From contig NZ_CP117835.1 in assembly GCF_029094545.1 (NCBI RefSeq), forward strand, positions 2,088,001 through 2,152,000: a stretch of 64,000 nt of DNA. The letters are read 5' to 3'. Numbering within the stretch: position 1 is the stretch's first letter; the number at the start of each line of letters is the position of its first letter. The notes under the pieces were generated by a model. The model did no database searches. It saw nothing but the letters and a program-made list of their open reading frames with translations, and had not been told where the DNA came from. The DNA is from Alkalihalophilus pseudofirmus (GTDB lineage: Bacteria > Bacillota > Bacilli > Bacillales > Bacillaceae_D). Below are positions 25,696 to 34,385 of the stretch, one piece after another. The translations under genes and the position numbers were made by a program.

Positions 25696-26318
25696 GAAGA
25701 TCACTGCTCTATGTATAGCGGGCTTGCTAACAATTCTTTCTGCAGGATGCTCAACTGGAGTGTTTCAATCTAATAACAATCCGACAATCAAAGCAGCGCC
25801 AAATTCTGATTATGTAAAGGCGTTTGAAGCGATGCATCTAGGAATCTTATTTGATTTTGAAGTTTTTTGTACCTGATGCCGATAAGAGATGGGTGAATCT
25901 TTGGGTCGAGAGATATCATATGGGTGAGTTAGATCCGGAACCTCTAACGCATCTTTCATACGGCAGTCAACCTTCAGATAAATCAGAAGGTCCTTTAGGT
26001 TTTGGGTTAATCAATCCGAATACAGAAGATCCTCTTATTTTTCTATACGCACCCGGAGTAAGTATTATCCCTTCATCAATCGAGGAGGAACTTCAATTTG
26101 AGGCTGGGATGGCGAGTACGTGGGATTATGCCATATCTGAAGACAAAGCGGAAAATGTAGAGCTAGGTGAAACCGTACTTTTAGCTGCTTATAGGCAGTC
26201 TTCTAACGGCTCGATCTCAGGCTTTAATTTTGAAAATGAGCAAGATCTAGAACAGATGGTAAAAAAATATTCGACGGTGTTGTTATTGAAAATGAAGATT
26301 GAAGAAGATATTGAGTGA
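25685..26318 (+). pseudogene. Lipoprotein gene interrupted by a +1 frameshift in a T6 run
   Basis: The 5' frame encodes a signal peptide with lipobox LSAGC and continues to EVF, then hits TGA at 25874-25876. The 3' frame continues exactly as expected (VPDADKRWVNLWVERY, then HMGELDPEPLTHL). Removing one T from the T6 run in GAAGTTTTTTGTACC (about 25863-25869) joins them into about 210 residues. The intact product resembles the lipoprotein at 12852-13454. The cause could be a true mutation, an assembly error or slippage-dependent expression. Confidence 0.8.
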
Positions 26319-26343
26319 CTTTTAGGTCATGATTTTTACCCCG

Positions 26344-26385
26344 AAAACCTCCTAAACCATTTGTAAATAATGGGTAGGAGGTTTT
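26344..26385. terminator. Bidirectional terminator
   Basis: AAAACCTCCTA at 26344 pairs with TAGGAGGTTTT ending at 26385, with an inner CCAT/ATGG stem. It lies between the convergent lipoprotein genes ending at 26318 and 26408. Confidence 0.7.
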
Positions 26386-26407
26386 ATTATGGTTAAATGA
26401 AAGAATC

Positions 26408-26761
26408 TTAAAAATTTAGTTTACTTGCTACATAATATTTTCCTTCCATCTCATAAGCGATATAGCCAACTTCACCATCTGAAACTTCTCTTCCCTCTAT
26501 TTGATATAATTTTGTATTTTTTGCGATCTCTTTTGCTTCGCCATTTTTCTCTACGTCACGATTAACAACAACTGAGATTTCCCCAATTTCTCCTAGGATC
26601 TCCTCTTCTGAGATAGGTTCATTTGTAGCAATGTATAGATTGTCGTTCCACATAAAATGAGGAGCGTCAATCTTATTTGAGCACCCAGCTAATAATAAGA
26701 GAATTATTAGTCCTATCCAAATCACTCGTACCAACGTATAAACACTCCTTTTCTTTTTCAT
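26408..26761 (-). CDS. Small lipoprotein, unknown function
   Basis: 117 aa. A basic N-terminus and a long hydrophobic stretch end in the lipobox LLAGC (Cys27). The mature part of about 90 residues has alternating beta-type sequence (EEILGEIGEISVVV, YIAYEMEGKYYVASK), with no motif I recognise. Its start is marked by AAAGGAG. The gene stands alone. Confidence 0.62.
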   Translation of the reverse strand: MKKKRSVYTLVRVIWIGLIILLLLAGCSNKIDAPHFMWNDNLYIATNEPISEEEILGEIGEISVVVNRDVEKNGEAKEIAKNTKLYQIEGREVSDGEVGYIAYEMEGKYYVASKLNF

Positions 26762-26906
26762 TTCATTTCAAGGAAAACTTTATATTATTATACCTACATA
26801 AGGAAGGAAGTGGTAAAAAGATATTCTGTAACAAGCAATTTGCTTATGCATAATTCTTACTCTTGTTGAAGACACTACTCACATATATGTGAAGGAGGTT
26901 TTCAAC

Positions 26907-27071
26907 ATGTCCACTGGTAAAAGCCATAACCATAAGAGAAAAGGTCACCCTGGTGCCTTTCCTGAAGGCAGCGAAAACGTGCAGGCTAAAAACACGGATA
27001 CTAAAACACCTGAAGAAGAAGGATATTTGTCTACTAAAGAAGCATTTAAAAACCGTGTAACGGAAGAGTAA
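26907..27071 (+). CDS. Small hydrophilic protein (54 aa), unknown function
   Basis: The start is the ATG at 26907 with GAAGGAGG eight bases upstream. The product is very polar, His/Lys-rich at the N-terminus (GKSHNHKRKGHPGAFPEGSE) and Glu/Thr-rich after that. Composition and size recall minor small acid-soluble spore proteins or other sporulation peptides, but I cannot match a named one. A good terminator follows. Confidence 0.55.
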   Translation: MSTGKSHNHKRKGHPGAFPEGSENVQAKNTDTKTPEEEGYLSTKEAFKNRVTEE

Positions 27072-27085
27072 GAATAGAAGCTGCG

Positions 27086-27109
27086 GCCTGAAATTGTATG
27101 ATTTCAGGC
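27086..27109 (+). terminator. Terminator hairpin
   Basis: GCCTGAAAT, a 6-nt loop and ATTTCAGGC, 15 bp after the stop at 27071. Confidence 0.55.
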
Positions 27110-27113
27110 TGTT

Positions 27114-27176
27114 TATGCGTTGGTTTGTTAGTTTATTAAGCGGGTTCCTCGCATAATTGGGCCGTTTGCTGAACCA
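27114..27176. repeat. Three-unit array of the 21-bp repeat
   Basis: Units begin TATGCGT (27114), ATTAAGC (27135) and ATTGGGC (27156), spaced 21 and 21. They follow directly on a terminator, as at other arrays of this type. Confidence 0.4.
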
Positions 27177-27181
27177 GTTAA

Positions 27182-27212
27182 GAAAGTGCTGCCCACAATG
27201 GACAGCACTTTC
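27182..27212. terminator. Stable inverted repeat, possible terminator
   Basis: GAAAGTGCTG pairs perfectly with CAGCACTTTC around an 11-nt loop. No strong T-run follows on either strand, so the role is uncertain. Confidence 0.4.
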
Positions 27213-27240
27213 ATTATATAAACAACTGACAAGTATTTTT

Positions 27241-27320
27241 AAACGAACTTAGCATTTTATGAACGAATTTCCTAATTTTTAAACGAACTTAGCATTTTTA
27301 TAAACAAACGGAGCAAATAT
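27241..27320. repeat. A+T-rich tandem repeat, 20-21 bp period
   Basis: AAACGAACTTAGCATTTT occurs at 27241 and again at 27281. Related units begin at 27261 (GAACGAATTTCC) and 27302 (AAACAAACGGAGC). The core ACGAA recurs at 20, 20 and 21 bp. It lies just downstream (in transcription sense) of the ABC permease stop at 27351. Confidence 0.6.
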
Positions 27321-27350
27321 TTGGAAAATACTTCTTCCTAGTCACCGGTA

Positions 27351-28457
27351 CTACCCTCGTCTTTCCATCAAATTCATCCCCACTCCCATACATAAGACTC
27401 CTATAAGCAACAGGATGGAGATTGGTTCGGCGAGAGAGACGATTCCTCGGTCATAAAGAGCGGCCCCTTTTAATGCTTCCATTCCATACAGAATCGGCAT
27501 GCCTTTTGATAAGGTTAACAGAATATCGTTTGTTACCGCTTCGATTGGCCAATATGCTCCGCCAAGCATCGCCATTCCACTTGCAACAATGGGTATAATC
27601 GCATTTAACTGCTGCGACGATTTGGAGAGTCCAATCAACAAGATTCCAACAGCAACAATGGTAAATGTGTAGCATGCAATGACAAACAGAACCGTACCTA
27701 TTCGATCCCCTAAATCAAAACCAAATCCATAGATAAACAGGATAAATATTAGGATGATTTGTAAATATCCGATCACAAAGCTGAATGCTAAGTGGCCAAG
27801 ATACACCTGCCACTTTTTAACCGGTGAAATGATTAAACGATCCCACGTTCCAAGCTGCTTTTCATCTACTACATTCATTAAACTATAGATAATCGTATAA
27901 ATGACAAAGAATAAAGTCATTCCAACTAAAGCATGAACTTGCTCAAATTGATTAGAAGAAGACTGGTCCCCTCCTAATGCTGACGTTTTCACTTGTAATG
28001 CAGGCTCCTGCATGTATTCAATAACGTTTGATCGAAACTCCTTATTTTCAAGGGAAGAATCTAACTGCTGCAAGCGTAGTTCTTCTCGGTAAACCTTTTG
28101 TAGATAAGTTTCAATTGCAAATCGTGAAGGATCTTCCGTTGCTACGACAATCCTGTAGTCATCTGGTAAAAGCTTAAGTGCCAGACTTTCTTCTCCTAAT
28201 GATACAGATTGTTTGGCTGCATTTTCTTCGACCCAAACAAACTCATAAGCATCTGATTCATTTAAAGTCGTGATCCAAGCTTCTTTTTCTTCTTCAGTTA
28301 AAGAGTCATCAGCAAAAGTAGAGATTGTTAGCTGGTGATCGCCCGATGAAAATCCTGCGATAAACGCAACAAAGATGATCGTTAAGACAAAGAATGACAG
28401 CACTAACATAGGAGATCTTCTGAACCTTTGCCATTGTAGTAAAAAGACAGATTTCAT
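27351..28457 (-). CDS. ABC-2 type transporter permease
   Basis: 368 aa. The first helix (about residues 17-37) is followed by a large extracytoplasmic region (about 38-165). Five further helices in the C-terminal half have the ABC-2 pattern (YSLMNVVDEKQLGTWDRLIISP, LGGAYWPIEAV). Start: the ATG at 28455-28457 with AAGGAGG upstream; a longer frame to 28493 runs into the previous gene. It pairs with a second, frameshifted permease and an ATPase. Such heteromeric exporters move drugs, bacteriocins or lipids. Confidence 0.85.
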   Translation of the reverse strand: MKSVFLLQWQRFRRSPMLVLSFFVLTIIFVAFIAGFSSGDHQLTISTFADDSLTEEEKEAWITTLNESDAYEFVWVEENAAKQSVSLGEESLALKLLPDDYRIVVATEDPSRFAIETYLQKVYREELRLQQLDSSLENKEFRSNVIEYMQEPALQVKTSALGGDQSSSNQFEQVHALVGMTLFFVIYTIIYSLMNVVDEKQLGTWDRLIISPVKKWQVYLGHLAFSFVIGYLQIILIFILFIYGFGFDLGDRIGTVLFVIACYTFTIVAVGILLIGLSKSSQQLNAIIPIVASGMAMLGGAYWPIEAVTNDILLTLSKGMPILYGMEALKGAALYDRGIVSLAEPISILLLIGVLCMGVGMNLMERRG

Positions 28458-28458
28458 C

Positions 28459-29734
28459 CTACACGGACCTCCTTTTTGGAAACACAAGAACACTGAGCGC
28501 TAATAACACAACAGTGATTATCATGATCCGGAGTAAAAGCGGCCAAACAGCCACCATTCCAAGTCCTTGCATCCACTGCAAGTAAGCCGTTAATGCTGCC
28601 CCGTTCGGCGTCCAGTTTCCAATTTCGCGAACAATTTCAGGCATTCCTGTGGTCGGGAAAAAGCTTCCTCCGGCAAAGGCAAGGATCGTTACAAGTCCTC
28701 CAGCAAATACGTATGACACACTGTCTGTATCCCATTTAGTTGAAAGAGCAGTTAATAATGCGGCAAACCCTCCTACACAAATAGAAAGCAATAATGATAT
28801 CAATCCCATGCCTGCCCAAAATTCCACTGATTCAAAGGAAAAGGATTGGAATAACAAGGCGGATAAACTAAATAAAATAACAAGCTGCAAAAAATGATAT
28901 GACGGTAGCTGCGATTGCTTTTCCACTTAAATAAGCCATTGGTGATGTACCTGAGAGCATAATTCGGTGAAAAACATGCTGCTTCTTTTCTACAAACGCC
29001 TTACTTGAAATGGTTGAGCCTACAAATAGAACAAACATGACTGCCATTCCAATTGTGTAGTACTGAAAAGAAGATATCGGTTCCGTTGCCGTAATGGTTT
29101 CCACCCCGCCAACCTCGGTCGCTTCTGCTTCAGTTATTGCTGCCCCACTCTCCCCCGCTGCTTGTGCAATAGCCGTCTCAAAATTCAAGGTGTCAACAAA
29201 GCTTTCCATAATGTTTTCGAGCACAGTTGTTTTCAAGGAGTATTCATTTACGGTGATTTCTAACTCACTTTCGCTGCTTTTGTTTAGTATCATTTTATTT
29301 AAAATACGGTATGTGAAATTATTTGGTATAGTAATGATTGCATCAACGCTGCCTTCTTTTAATTGCTGTTTTGCAGCAGCTTCGTTTAGCTCGGTAATTT
29401 CTAAGAGCTCTTTCACTTCATCATTAGAGAATAATTGATGAAGCATTGGAATCGGACTGACTTCAGCAGCTGTTGCTCCTAACGTTTCTACTGCCTCATC
29501 AGGCAGGCCGCTCCCTCTCAGATCTTCAACAAACTGTGCAATCCCCTCTTCTTCATGATCATTTTGCACGATGGCTACGTTCATGTGCAGGGCTTCCGTA
29601 TCTCCGCCAAGCAGTCCTCTTAATGCAAAGCCAAGAATTGTTAAAAGGATAAACGGCATGGCAAGCAGGACAATTAATTCACTTCGATCGCGGATCAGCA
29701 CGAGAATATCTTTTTTCAAAAATGTACCCATCAT
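28459..29734 (-). pseudogene. ABC-2 permease gene with a frameshift in a T6 run
   Basis: The 5' part (29734 to 28868) encodes the first helix, a large exoplasmic domain and two helices, up to AATVISF, before running into TAG. The remaining helices (LQLVILFSLSALLF to VFPKRRSV) continue in another frame to 28459. Dropping one T from the T6 run at about 28888-28893 restores a protein of about 424 residues. It is homologous in plan to the downstream permease. It should be non-functional as written unless slippage occurs. Confidence 0.82.
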
Positions 29735-29742
29735 ATCCCCCC

Positions 29743-30675
29743 CTAGTCTCTTAGCTTTCTGCCCGTTAAGTGTAAGAAAACATCTTCTAAGGTCGGGACT
29801 TGGACGTTTACATTCAAAATATGCGCTTGATGTTTTTCTGCCTCTTGGAAAATCGTTGCTAAAAGCCTGCTTCCCTTTGGTACAATCAGCTTCAAGCCTT
29901 TCTCCGTTTCAATCGTTTGCCGGATGCTGTCATGCGTTTTTAAATCGGCAGTGAGATTCGGGTATGGTTTATCGAGTTCTAGAATGATTGTTTCTTCACC
30001 AGATAGAATGCTTTTTAACTCTTCTTTTGTGCCGCTCGCCATGACCCGGCCGTGATCCATAACGTAGACGCGGTCACACAGCCTCTCTACCTCTTCCATG
30101 TAGTGGCTTGTGTAGAGCACAGTCAGTCCCTTCTCCTCATTTAAATGACGCACGGTTTCTAAAATATGACTACGTGATTGAGGATCGATTCCGACCGTCG
30201 GCTCATCCATAATAAGAATCTCCGGTTCATGCAGCATCGCAGCGGCCATATTAATCCGGCGCTGCATCCCGCCAGAATACGTTTTAACAACCTCTTTTTG
30301 CCTTCCTTCTAGTCCTACAATTTCAAGCACCTCTTGGATTCTCTTTTCTAACGTTTTCCCTTTTAGCCCGTAGAGCCTGCCGAAGAACTTAAGGTTTTCA
30401 TACGCCGTCAGTTCGGTGTATAACGCAATTTCCTGTGGTACGATGCCTAACACATTCCTCATTTTACTCGGATTCTTAATCACACTTTCTCCGTGCAAAT
30501 ACACCTCACCTGACGTTGGTTTGACTAATGTAGAAATCATGGAGATTGTCGTTGATTTGCCTGCCCCGTTCGGACCTAGGAGACCAACTGATTCCCCTTT
30601 ATCTAAATACAGACTCACCCCGTCTACTGCAGGCTTTGTTTTAAATGCTTTTTTCAATGCTTCTGTCTCAAGCAT
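29743..30675 (-). CDS. ABC transporter ATP-binding protein (drug/peptide export type)
   Basis: 310 aa. Walker A GPNGAGKST (about 34-42), Q-loop in GIVPQEIALY, signature YSGGMQRRINMA, Walker B ILIMDEPTVGID and the switch His in LYTSHYMEE are all present. The C-terminal ~85-residue extension is typical of DrrA/NatA-like exporters. It starts 8 bp or so before the first permease gene; GGGAGGG precedes the ATG. It energises the two ABC-2 permeases downstream. Confidence 0.93.
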   Translation of the reverse strand: MLETEALKKAFKTKPAVDGVSLYLDKGESVGLLGPNGAGKSTTISMISTLVKPTSGEVYLHGESVIKNPSKMRNVLGIVPQEIALYTELTAYENLKFFGRLYGLKGKTLEKRIQEVLEIVGLEGRQKEVVKTYSGGMQRRINMAAAMLHEPEILIMDEPTVGIDPQSRSHILETVRHLNEEKGLTVLYTSHYMEEVERLCDRVYVMDHGRVMASGTKEELKSILSGEETIILELDKPYPNLTADLKTHDSIRQTIETEKGLKLIVPKGSRLLATIFQEAEKHQAHILNVNVQVPTLEDVFLHLTGRKLRD

Positions 30676-30727
30676 GCTTCATCCCTCCCAAACAAAACTT
30701 CAACCTATGAAATAGTATATAAACGAA

Positions 30728-30749
30728 AAGACAGTGCGCACACTGTCTT
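30728..30749. terminator. Hairpin between regulator and ABC genes
   Basis: AAGACAGTG, CGCA, CACTGTCTT: a 9-bp stem 44 bp after the response-regulator stop. The T-run is short. It may attenuate read-through into the exporter genes. Confidence 0.5.
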
Positions 30750-30792
30750 CAGTCATCACTTATGTATCTACCTATGACTTGAGTCACTTTTT

Positions 30793-31425
30793 CTACACCA
30801 CATTGTGGCGGATCGCATAAATCGCCAGCTGTGTGCGGTCACGTAAGCTTAATTTATCAAGAATCGCACTAATATGATTTTTGATCGTGCCGACAGATAA
30901 AGAAAGCTCTTCTGAGATCTCTTTATTGCTTAGCCCTTCGCCAACAAGCTTCATAATCGCTAACTCCCTTGGGGTAATGGTCGGGTCTACCGTGGCATCC
31001 TGCGTTTTCTGCATTAATCGTGGCATCACTTTTGCTGCAACATGCTCCTCGATTGACAGCCCGCCTGATAAACAGCTCCTGATCGCCCGGATTAACTCAA
31101 CCGCATCAGCATCTTTCAGCATATAGCCGCGAGCCCCGTTACGCAGCGCCTGAAGCGCGTATTCATCGTCATTAAAGGTCGTCAAGATTAATACCTTTCG
31201 TTCAGGCCAGCGAGAATGCATAATCCGTGCTGCTTCTAGTCCGTCCATTACAGGCATACGGATATCCAGGATGATGACATCAAAATACTGGCTTTCACAT
31301 AAGGCGACTGCCTCTTTCCCGTTCGCAGCCTCACCCGTCACCTTTAGCTCTGTATCTGTTTCAATCATCATTTTCAATCCTTGTCTGACCATTCCCTGAT
31401 CCTCTGCTAATAAAATACGTACCAT
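30793..31425 (-). CDS. LuxR/NarL-family response regulator
   Basis: 210 aa. The receiver domain has the acidic pair in LLAEDQG, the phospho-acceptor Asp in DVIILDIRMPVMDGL, and K in the MLKDADA loop. The C-terminal LuxR helix-turn-helix is ELAIMKLVGEGLSNKEISEE. The start is the ATG at 31423-31425 with AAGGAGG upstream, rather than an in-frame extension to 31515. It starts 1 bp after the kinase stop. It most likely activates the adjacent ABC exporter operon. Confidence 0.93.
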   Translation of the reverse strand: MVRILLAEDQGMVRQGLKMMIETDTELKVTGEAANGKEAVALCESQYFDVIILDIRMPVMDGLEAARIMHSRWPERKVLILTTFNDDEYALQALRNGARGYMLKDADAVELIRAIRSCLSGGLSIEEHVAAKVMPRLMQKTQDATVDPTITPRELAIMKLVGEGLSNKEISEELSLSVGTIKNHISAILDKLSLRDRTQLAIYAIRHNVV

Positions 31426-31426
31426 C

Positions 31427-32551
31427 CTACCCCTCCTTCCTATCTTGTATCGGCAATGTACCGCGTACAACAAATTGACGATTTCCTTGAAAGATTTCAA
31501 GCTGTCCTGAAACATTCTCTACTCTCTCTCGCATCGATTTTAGTCCAAACCCTTCTGTATAAGGCCTTTCTTCCTTTAATGGATTCGTGACTTCAAAGCG
31601 AAATACCTCCCCGGCAGGTGCTTCAAACGTAATACTCACTTCACGGCCTCCGCTGTGGCGCATCATATTCGTCAGAGCTTCTTGAATTGCTCGATAAACG
31701 GTAATCATTTGCTCATTAGAAAGAGCGGCTGAGAAGGCACCAGGTTTTAACGAAAATTGAATCCGTAAAAAATTCTCTGATTCAAGTTTTCTGATTAAAT
31801 TCATAATCGCAGATATCCCGCCAACCTCATCTTGTTTTAATGTTTTAACCGCACTTCTTGTTTCATCCAAGCTTTCCTTGGCTAGTTCCTTTAGCTTTAG
31901 CAAATCGGATGCTGTCTGCACGTCAGCTTTAAGCCTTGAGACTTCGATCTGCATTAAGAGCGCCGTTAATTTATGACCAACTGAATCATGGATATCTCGT
32001 GCAATCTGGGTGCGCTCCTCCTGCCTTACAAGGTGCTCGCTTGCAGCTACCTGTCGTTTTACTTTACGGTATTCACTTAAAAGAGCTTCATTTCGCGCAG
32101 TAACCTCTTTGTGACTGTTGTAATAATGATAGAAAGCAATGAAGCCCAACCCGACCATGCTGAAATAGAGGATCAGAAACACTGCAGATAAAGAAGGATA
32201 CCCAAGCATCGTTGGTGCCAATGCTACGCCCAATAGGAGGACACCCAACATTCCTGCATACCATTTAGGTACATGCAGCACTGCCTTCCCCAAAATAAGT
32301 GAATAAATGAACAACGTATGAGGATTAGGTTCAGTAAGCGGCTCGGGCCATAATGTCAGCGTGGTGATGATTGCTGCAGAAGCTAAGATCATCGTAAAGA
32401 TCGTTTCACGTCTTTTATAAAGCGCAGATATAAAGAATAATGCAAAAAAGGCCGCTGTTCCAATCAAGTGCTGCGGAGTTATGGATGTGTGTATTATGGC
32501 CGCTGTCCAAGAGATGCCTAGTATAGCTAGCCATAACCAGTATGAAGGCAT
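31427..32551 (-). CDS. Sensor histidine kinase (HisKA_3 / DesK-LiaS type)
   Basis: 374 aa. Five or six transmembrane helices lie in the first ~150 residues with almost no external domain. The dimerisation domain carries the phospho-acceptor in ARDIHDSVGHKLTALLMQ. The ATP-binding part has the N-box AIQEALTNMMRHS and a GFGLKSMRERV G-box. GAGGAGGG precedes the ATG at 32549-32551. Kinases of this layout sense membrane state or antimicrobial peptides, which fits the coupled exporter. Confidence 0.92.
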   Translation of the reverse strand: MPSYWLWLAILGISWTAAIIHTSITPQHLIGTAAFFALFFISALYKRRETIFTMILASAAIITTLTLWPEPLTEPNPHTLFIYSLILGKAVLHVPKWYAGMLGVLLLGVALAPTMLGYPSLSAVFLILYFSMVGLGFIAFYHYYNSHKEVTARNEALLSEYRKVKRQVAASEHLVRQEERTQIARDIHDSVGHKLTALLMQIEVSRLKADVQTASDLLKLKELAKESLDETRSAVKTLKQDEVGGISAIMNLIRKLESENFLRIQFSLKPGAFSAALSNEQMITVYRAIQEALTNMMRHSGGREVSITFEAPAGEVFRFEVTNPLKEERPYTEGFGLKSMRERVENVSGQLEIFQGNRQFVVRGTLPIQDRKEG

Positions 32552-32821
32552 AGTGTTTTCCCTCCTCTCTGATGTTAAATATTTATTGGTAGATGTCTTT
32601 TTTAACCAGTTAATTGTAGCAGAGATAAGGGTGTGAGGGGAAGGTTTGAAGTAACATGTATTAGCTGAACATCTGGTTTGTAGCACCTCTATCCCTTTCC
32701 TTATAATCATAGTTCAAATGGAGCAATTCCATACGAACCTACTAACCTTGTTATGTCACCTGTGATTATATGGTAAATTTAGAAAGGTGTATTTCATTTA
32801 CGAATTTTAAGATTAGGTGTG

Positions 32822-33529
32822 ATGTGGGTGCAAAAACGTATAGTAGTTTTGACTATGGTAGCAATACTCGGATTGGTGAGTTATTTTACAGTAAGACTTA
32901 TGAATAATGAGGCCACTGCTTTAAACGATTCATTTACGAAAGAGTTCATTGTAGAGGAGTTTGTAGAGGAGTTTGTAGAGGAGTTTGTAGAGGAGTTTGT
33001 AGAGGAGGATTTTCATTTATTCGAATCTAAAACTGGTCAATATCGGATGCTTTTTCCAAATGAGTTTCAAATGATTAGTGAGCCGCCGGAGTTTTATGGG
33101 AGGCAGGGAGATTATTATGAGCATTGGGCCGCGCAAATTTTTAATGAGAAAAGTAATGGAATTAGCTATTATTTCACAGTGAAGTTTAGAGAAGATGAAG
33201 GGGACTTCCATGAAATTCGGTTAAATAGAATGTTAGAGGATAATTCATATAACGGACTTTTTGAAGAGCTAGTAACAAAAGATAAAATTATCTCTCATGG
33301 CTCTTCGTTTTGGGATTCTAATGATCCAAGGGGCGACAAAAAAGATCCAAATAAATATAACGCAAATGTATTTTTCGGACTCATAGTTGATACTAACTCA
33401 CATCGTTCAATAGTAATTAACTACTCAACAATTTGTTATAAAGAGGAACTAGGCTGCGATTTAAATAGTGATAAAGAATATGAGTTTGCTTTGAAATTAA
33501 TGAAAAGTATTGAATTCCTTAACCCTTAA
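32822..33529 (+). CDS. Membrane-anchored exported protein, paralogue 1; candidate lipase-toxin immunity protein
   Basis: 235 aa. One N-terminal transmembrane helix (about residues 6-24, no lipobox Cys), a stalk with four perfect VEEF units plus one imperfect unit, and then a soluble extracytoplasmic domain of about 170 residues with a conserved Cys pair in TICYKEELGC. The block ESKTGQYRMLFPNEFQMISE is identical in the next gene. The start could also be GTG at 32828, which is better spaced from AGGTG. No catalytic motif is seen. Its place before a lipase-like gene suggests partner or immunity, by inference. Confidence 0.7.
   Translation: MWVQKRIVVLTMVAILGLVSYFTVRLMNNEATALNDSFTKEFIVEEFVEEFVEEFVEEFVEEDFHLFESKTGQYRMLFPNEFQMISEPPEFYGRQGDYYEHWAAQIFNEKSNGISYYFTVKFREDEGDFHEIRLNRMLEDNSYNGLFEELVTKDKIISHGSSFWDSNDPRGDKKDPNKYNANVFFGLIVDTNSHRSIVINYSTICYKEELGCDLNSDKEYEFALKLMKSIEFLNP
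32951..33010 (+). repeat. In-frame 12-bp minisatellite encoding VEEF repeats
   Basis: GTAGAGGAGTTT occurs four times perfectly (32951-32998), then once as GTAGAGGAGGAT. The paralogue at 33706 has only about one unit. Copy-number change would keep the frame and alter stalk length by four residues per unit. Confidence 0.9.
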
Positions 33530-33705
33530 GCGAACTAAGAATCGCCTTCTATACCTTTATAACTACCTCACTCGCCCCCCACTCTTTTTTATTAGTCCTT
33601 ATGAATCAATTTGCAACTATACTCTGCTGAATGCGTTAAAGTAATTGTGATTATATGGTAAATTTTAATAAATGTTATTTTTCTATGAATTTATGATTAG
33701 GTGTG

Positions 33706-34383
33706 ATGTGGGTGCAAAAGCGAATTGGAATGATTAGTTTATTCTTTTTACTTGTGTTAGGAGGTTTTTTTGTAGTGAAAGCCATGAATGGTGAAGCGAC
33801 TGCTTTGAACGATTCGTTTACGAAAGAATTCATTGCAGAGGAGTTTGTTGAGGAGGATTTTCATTTATTCGAATCTAAGACTGGTCAATATCGGATGCTG
33901 TTTCCAAATGAGTTTCAGATGATTAGTGAGCCGCCGGAGTTTTATGGGAGGCGAGGCGAAGGCTTTGAAATGTGGAATGCTATGGTTTATGAAGATACTA
34001 ATGATGGGATACGCTATGACTTTAGAGTTATGTTTAGGGAGTCAGAAGCAGATTTAACCAGTACAAGACTAAATGTTTTACTGGAAAACAATTCTTATCA
34101 AAATCAATATGATGAATTAGATAATGATCGTACAATTATTTATCACGGTTTATCACACTGGGAAATGAATGATACAAAAAGTGAGTTTAGAGATCCGAAG
34201 CAAAGCCCGGCTAATAATTTTTTTGGACTTATAAAAGATCGGCATTCAAACCGAACGATAGAATTCGTTTATTCAACAATTTGCTATAAAGAAGAACTAG
34301 GCTGCAAAATAGACAGTGATGAACAGTATAAGTTCGCTTTAAAACTAATGAAGAGTATTGAATTTACAGGTCAAGGGGATTAA
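33706..34383 (+). CDS. Membrane-anchored exported protein, paralogue 2; candidate lipase-toxin immunity protein
   Basis: 225 aa. It has the same plan as the gene at 32822: transmembrane helix, short acidic stalk (one EEFV unit), and a soluble domain with TICYKEELGC. Identical blocks and a partly conserved 70-bp leader (from GTGATTATATGGTAAATTT at 33646 to the start) show a recent tandem duplication including the promoter. The central region differs more than the ends. The gene ends 2 bp before the lipase-like gene, so they are cotranscribed. Confidence 0.7.
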   Translation: MWVQKRIGMISLFFLLVLGGFFVVKAMNGEATALNDSFTKEFIAEEFVEEDFHLFESKTGQYRMLFPNEFQMISEPPEFYGRRGEGFEMWNAMVYEDTNDGIRYDFRVMFRESEADLTSTRLNVLLENNSYQNQYDELDNDRTIIYHGLSHWEMNDTKSEFRDPKQSPANNFFGLIKDRHSNRTIEFVYSTICYKEELGCKIDSDEQYKFALKLMKSIEFTGQGD

Positions 34384-34385
34384 TT

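Noticed and set aside
32951-33010. Direct repeats considered as a CRISPR array
   Set aside because: Units are 12 bp, perfect and contiguous with no spacers, and lie in frame in a gene. The 21-bp arrays also lack conserved repeat and unique spacer structure.
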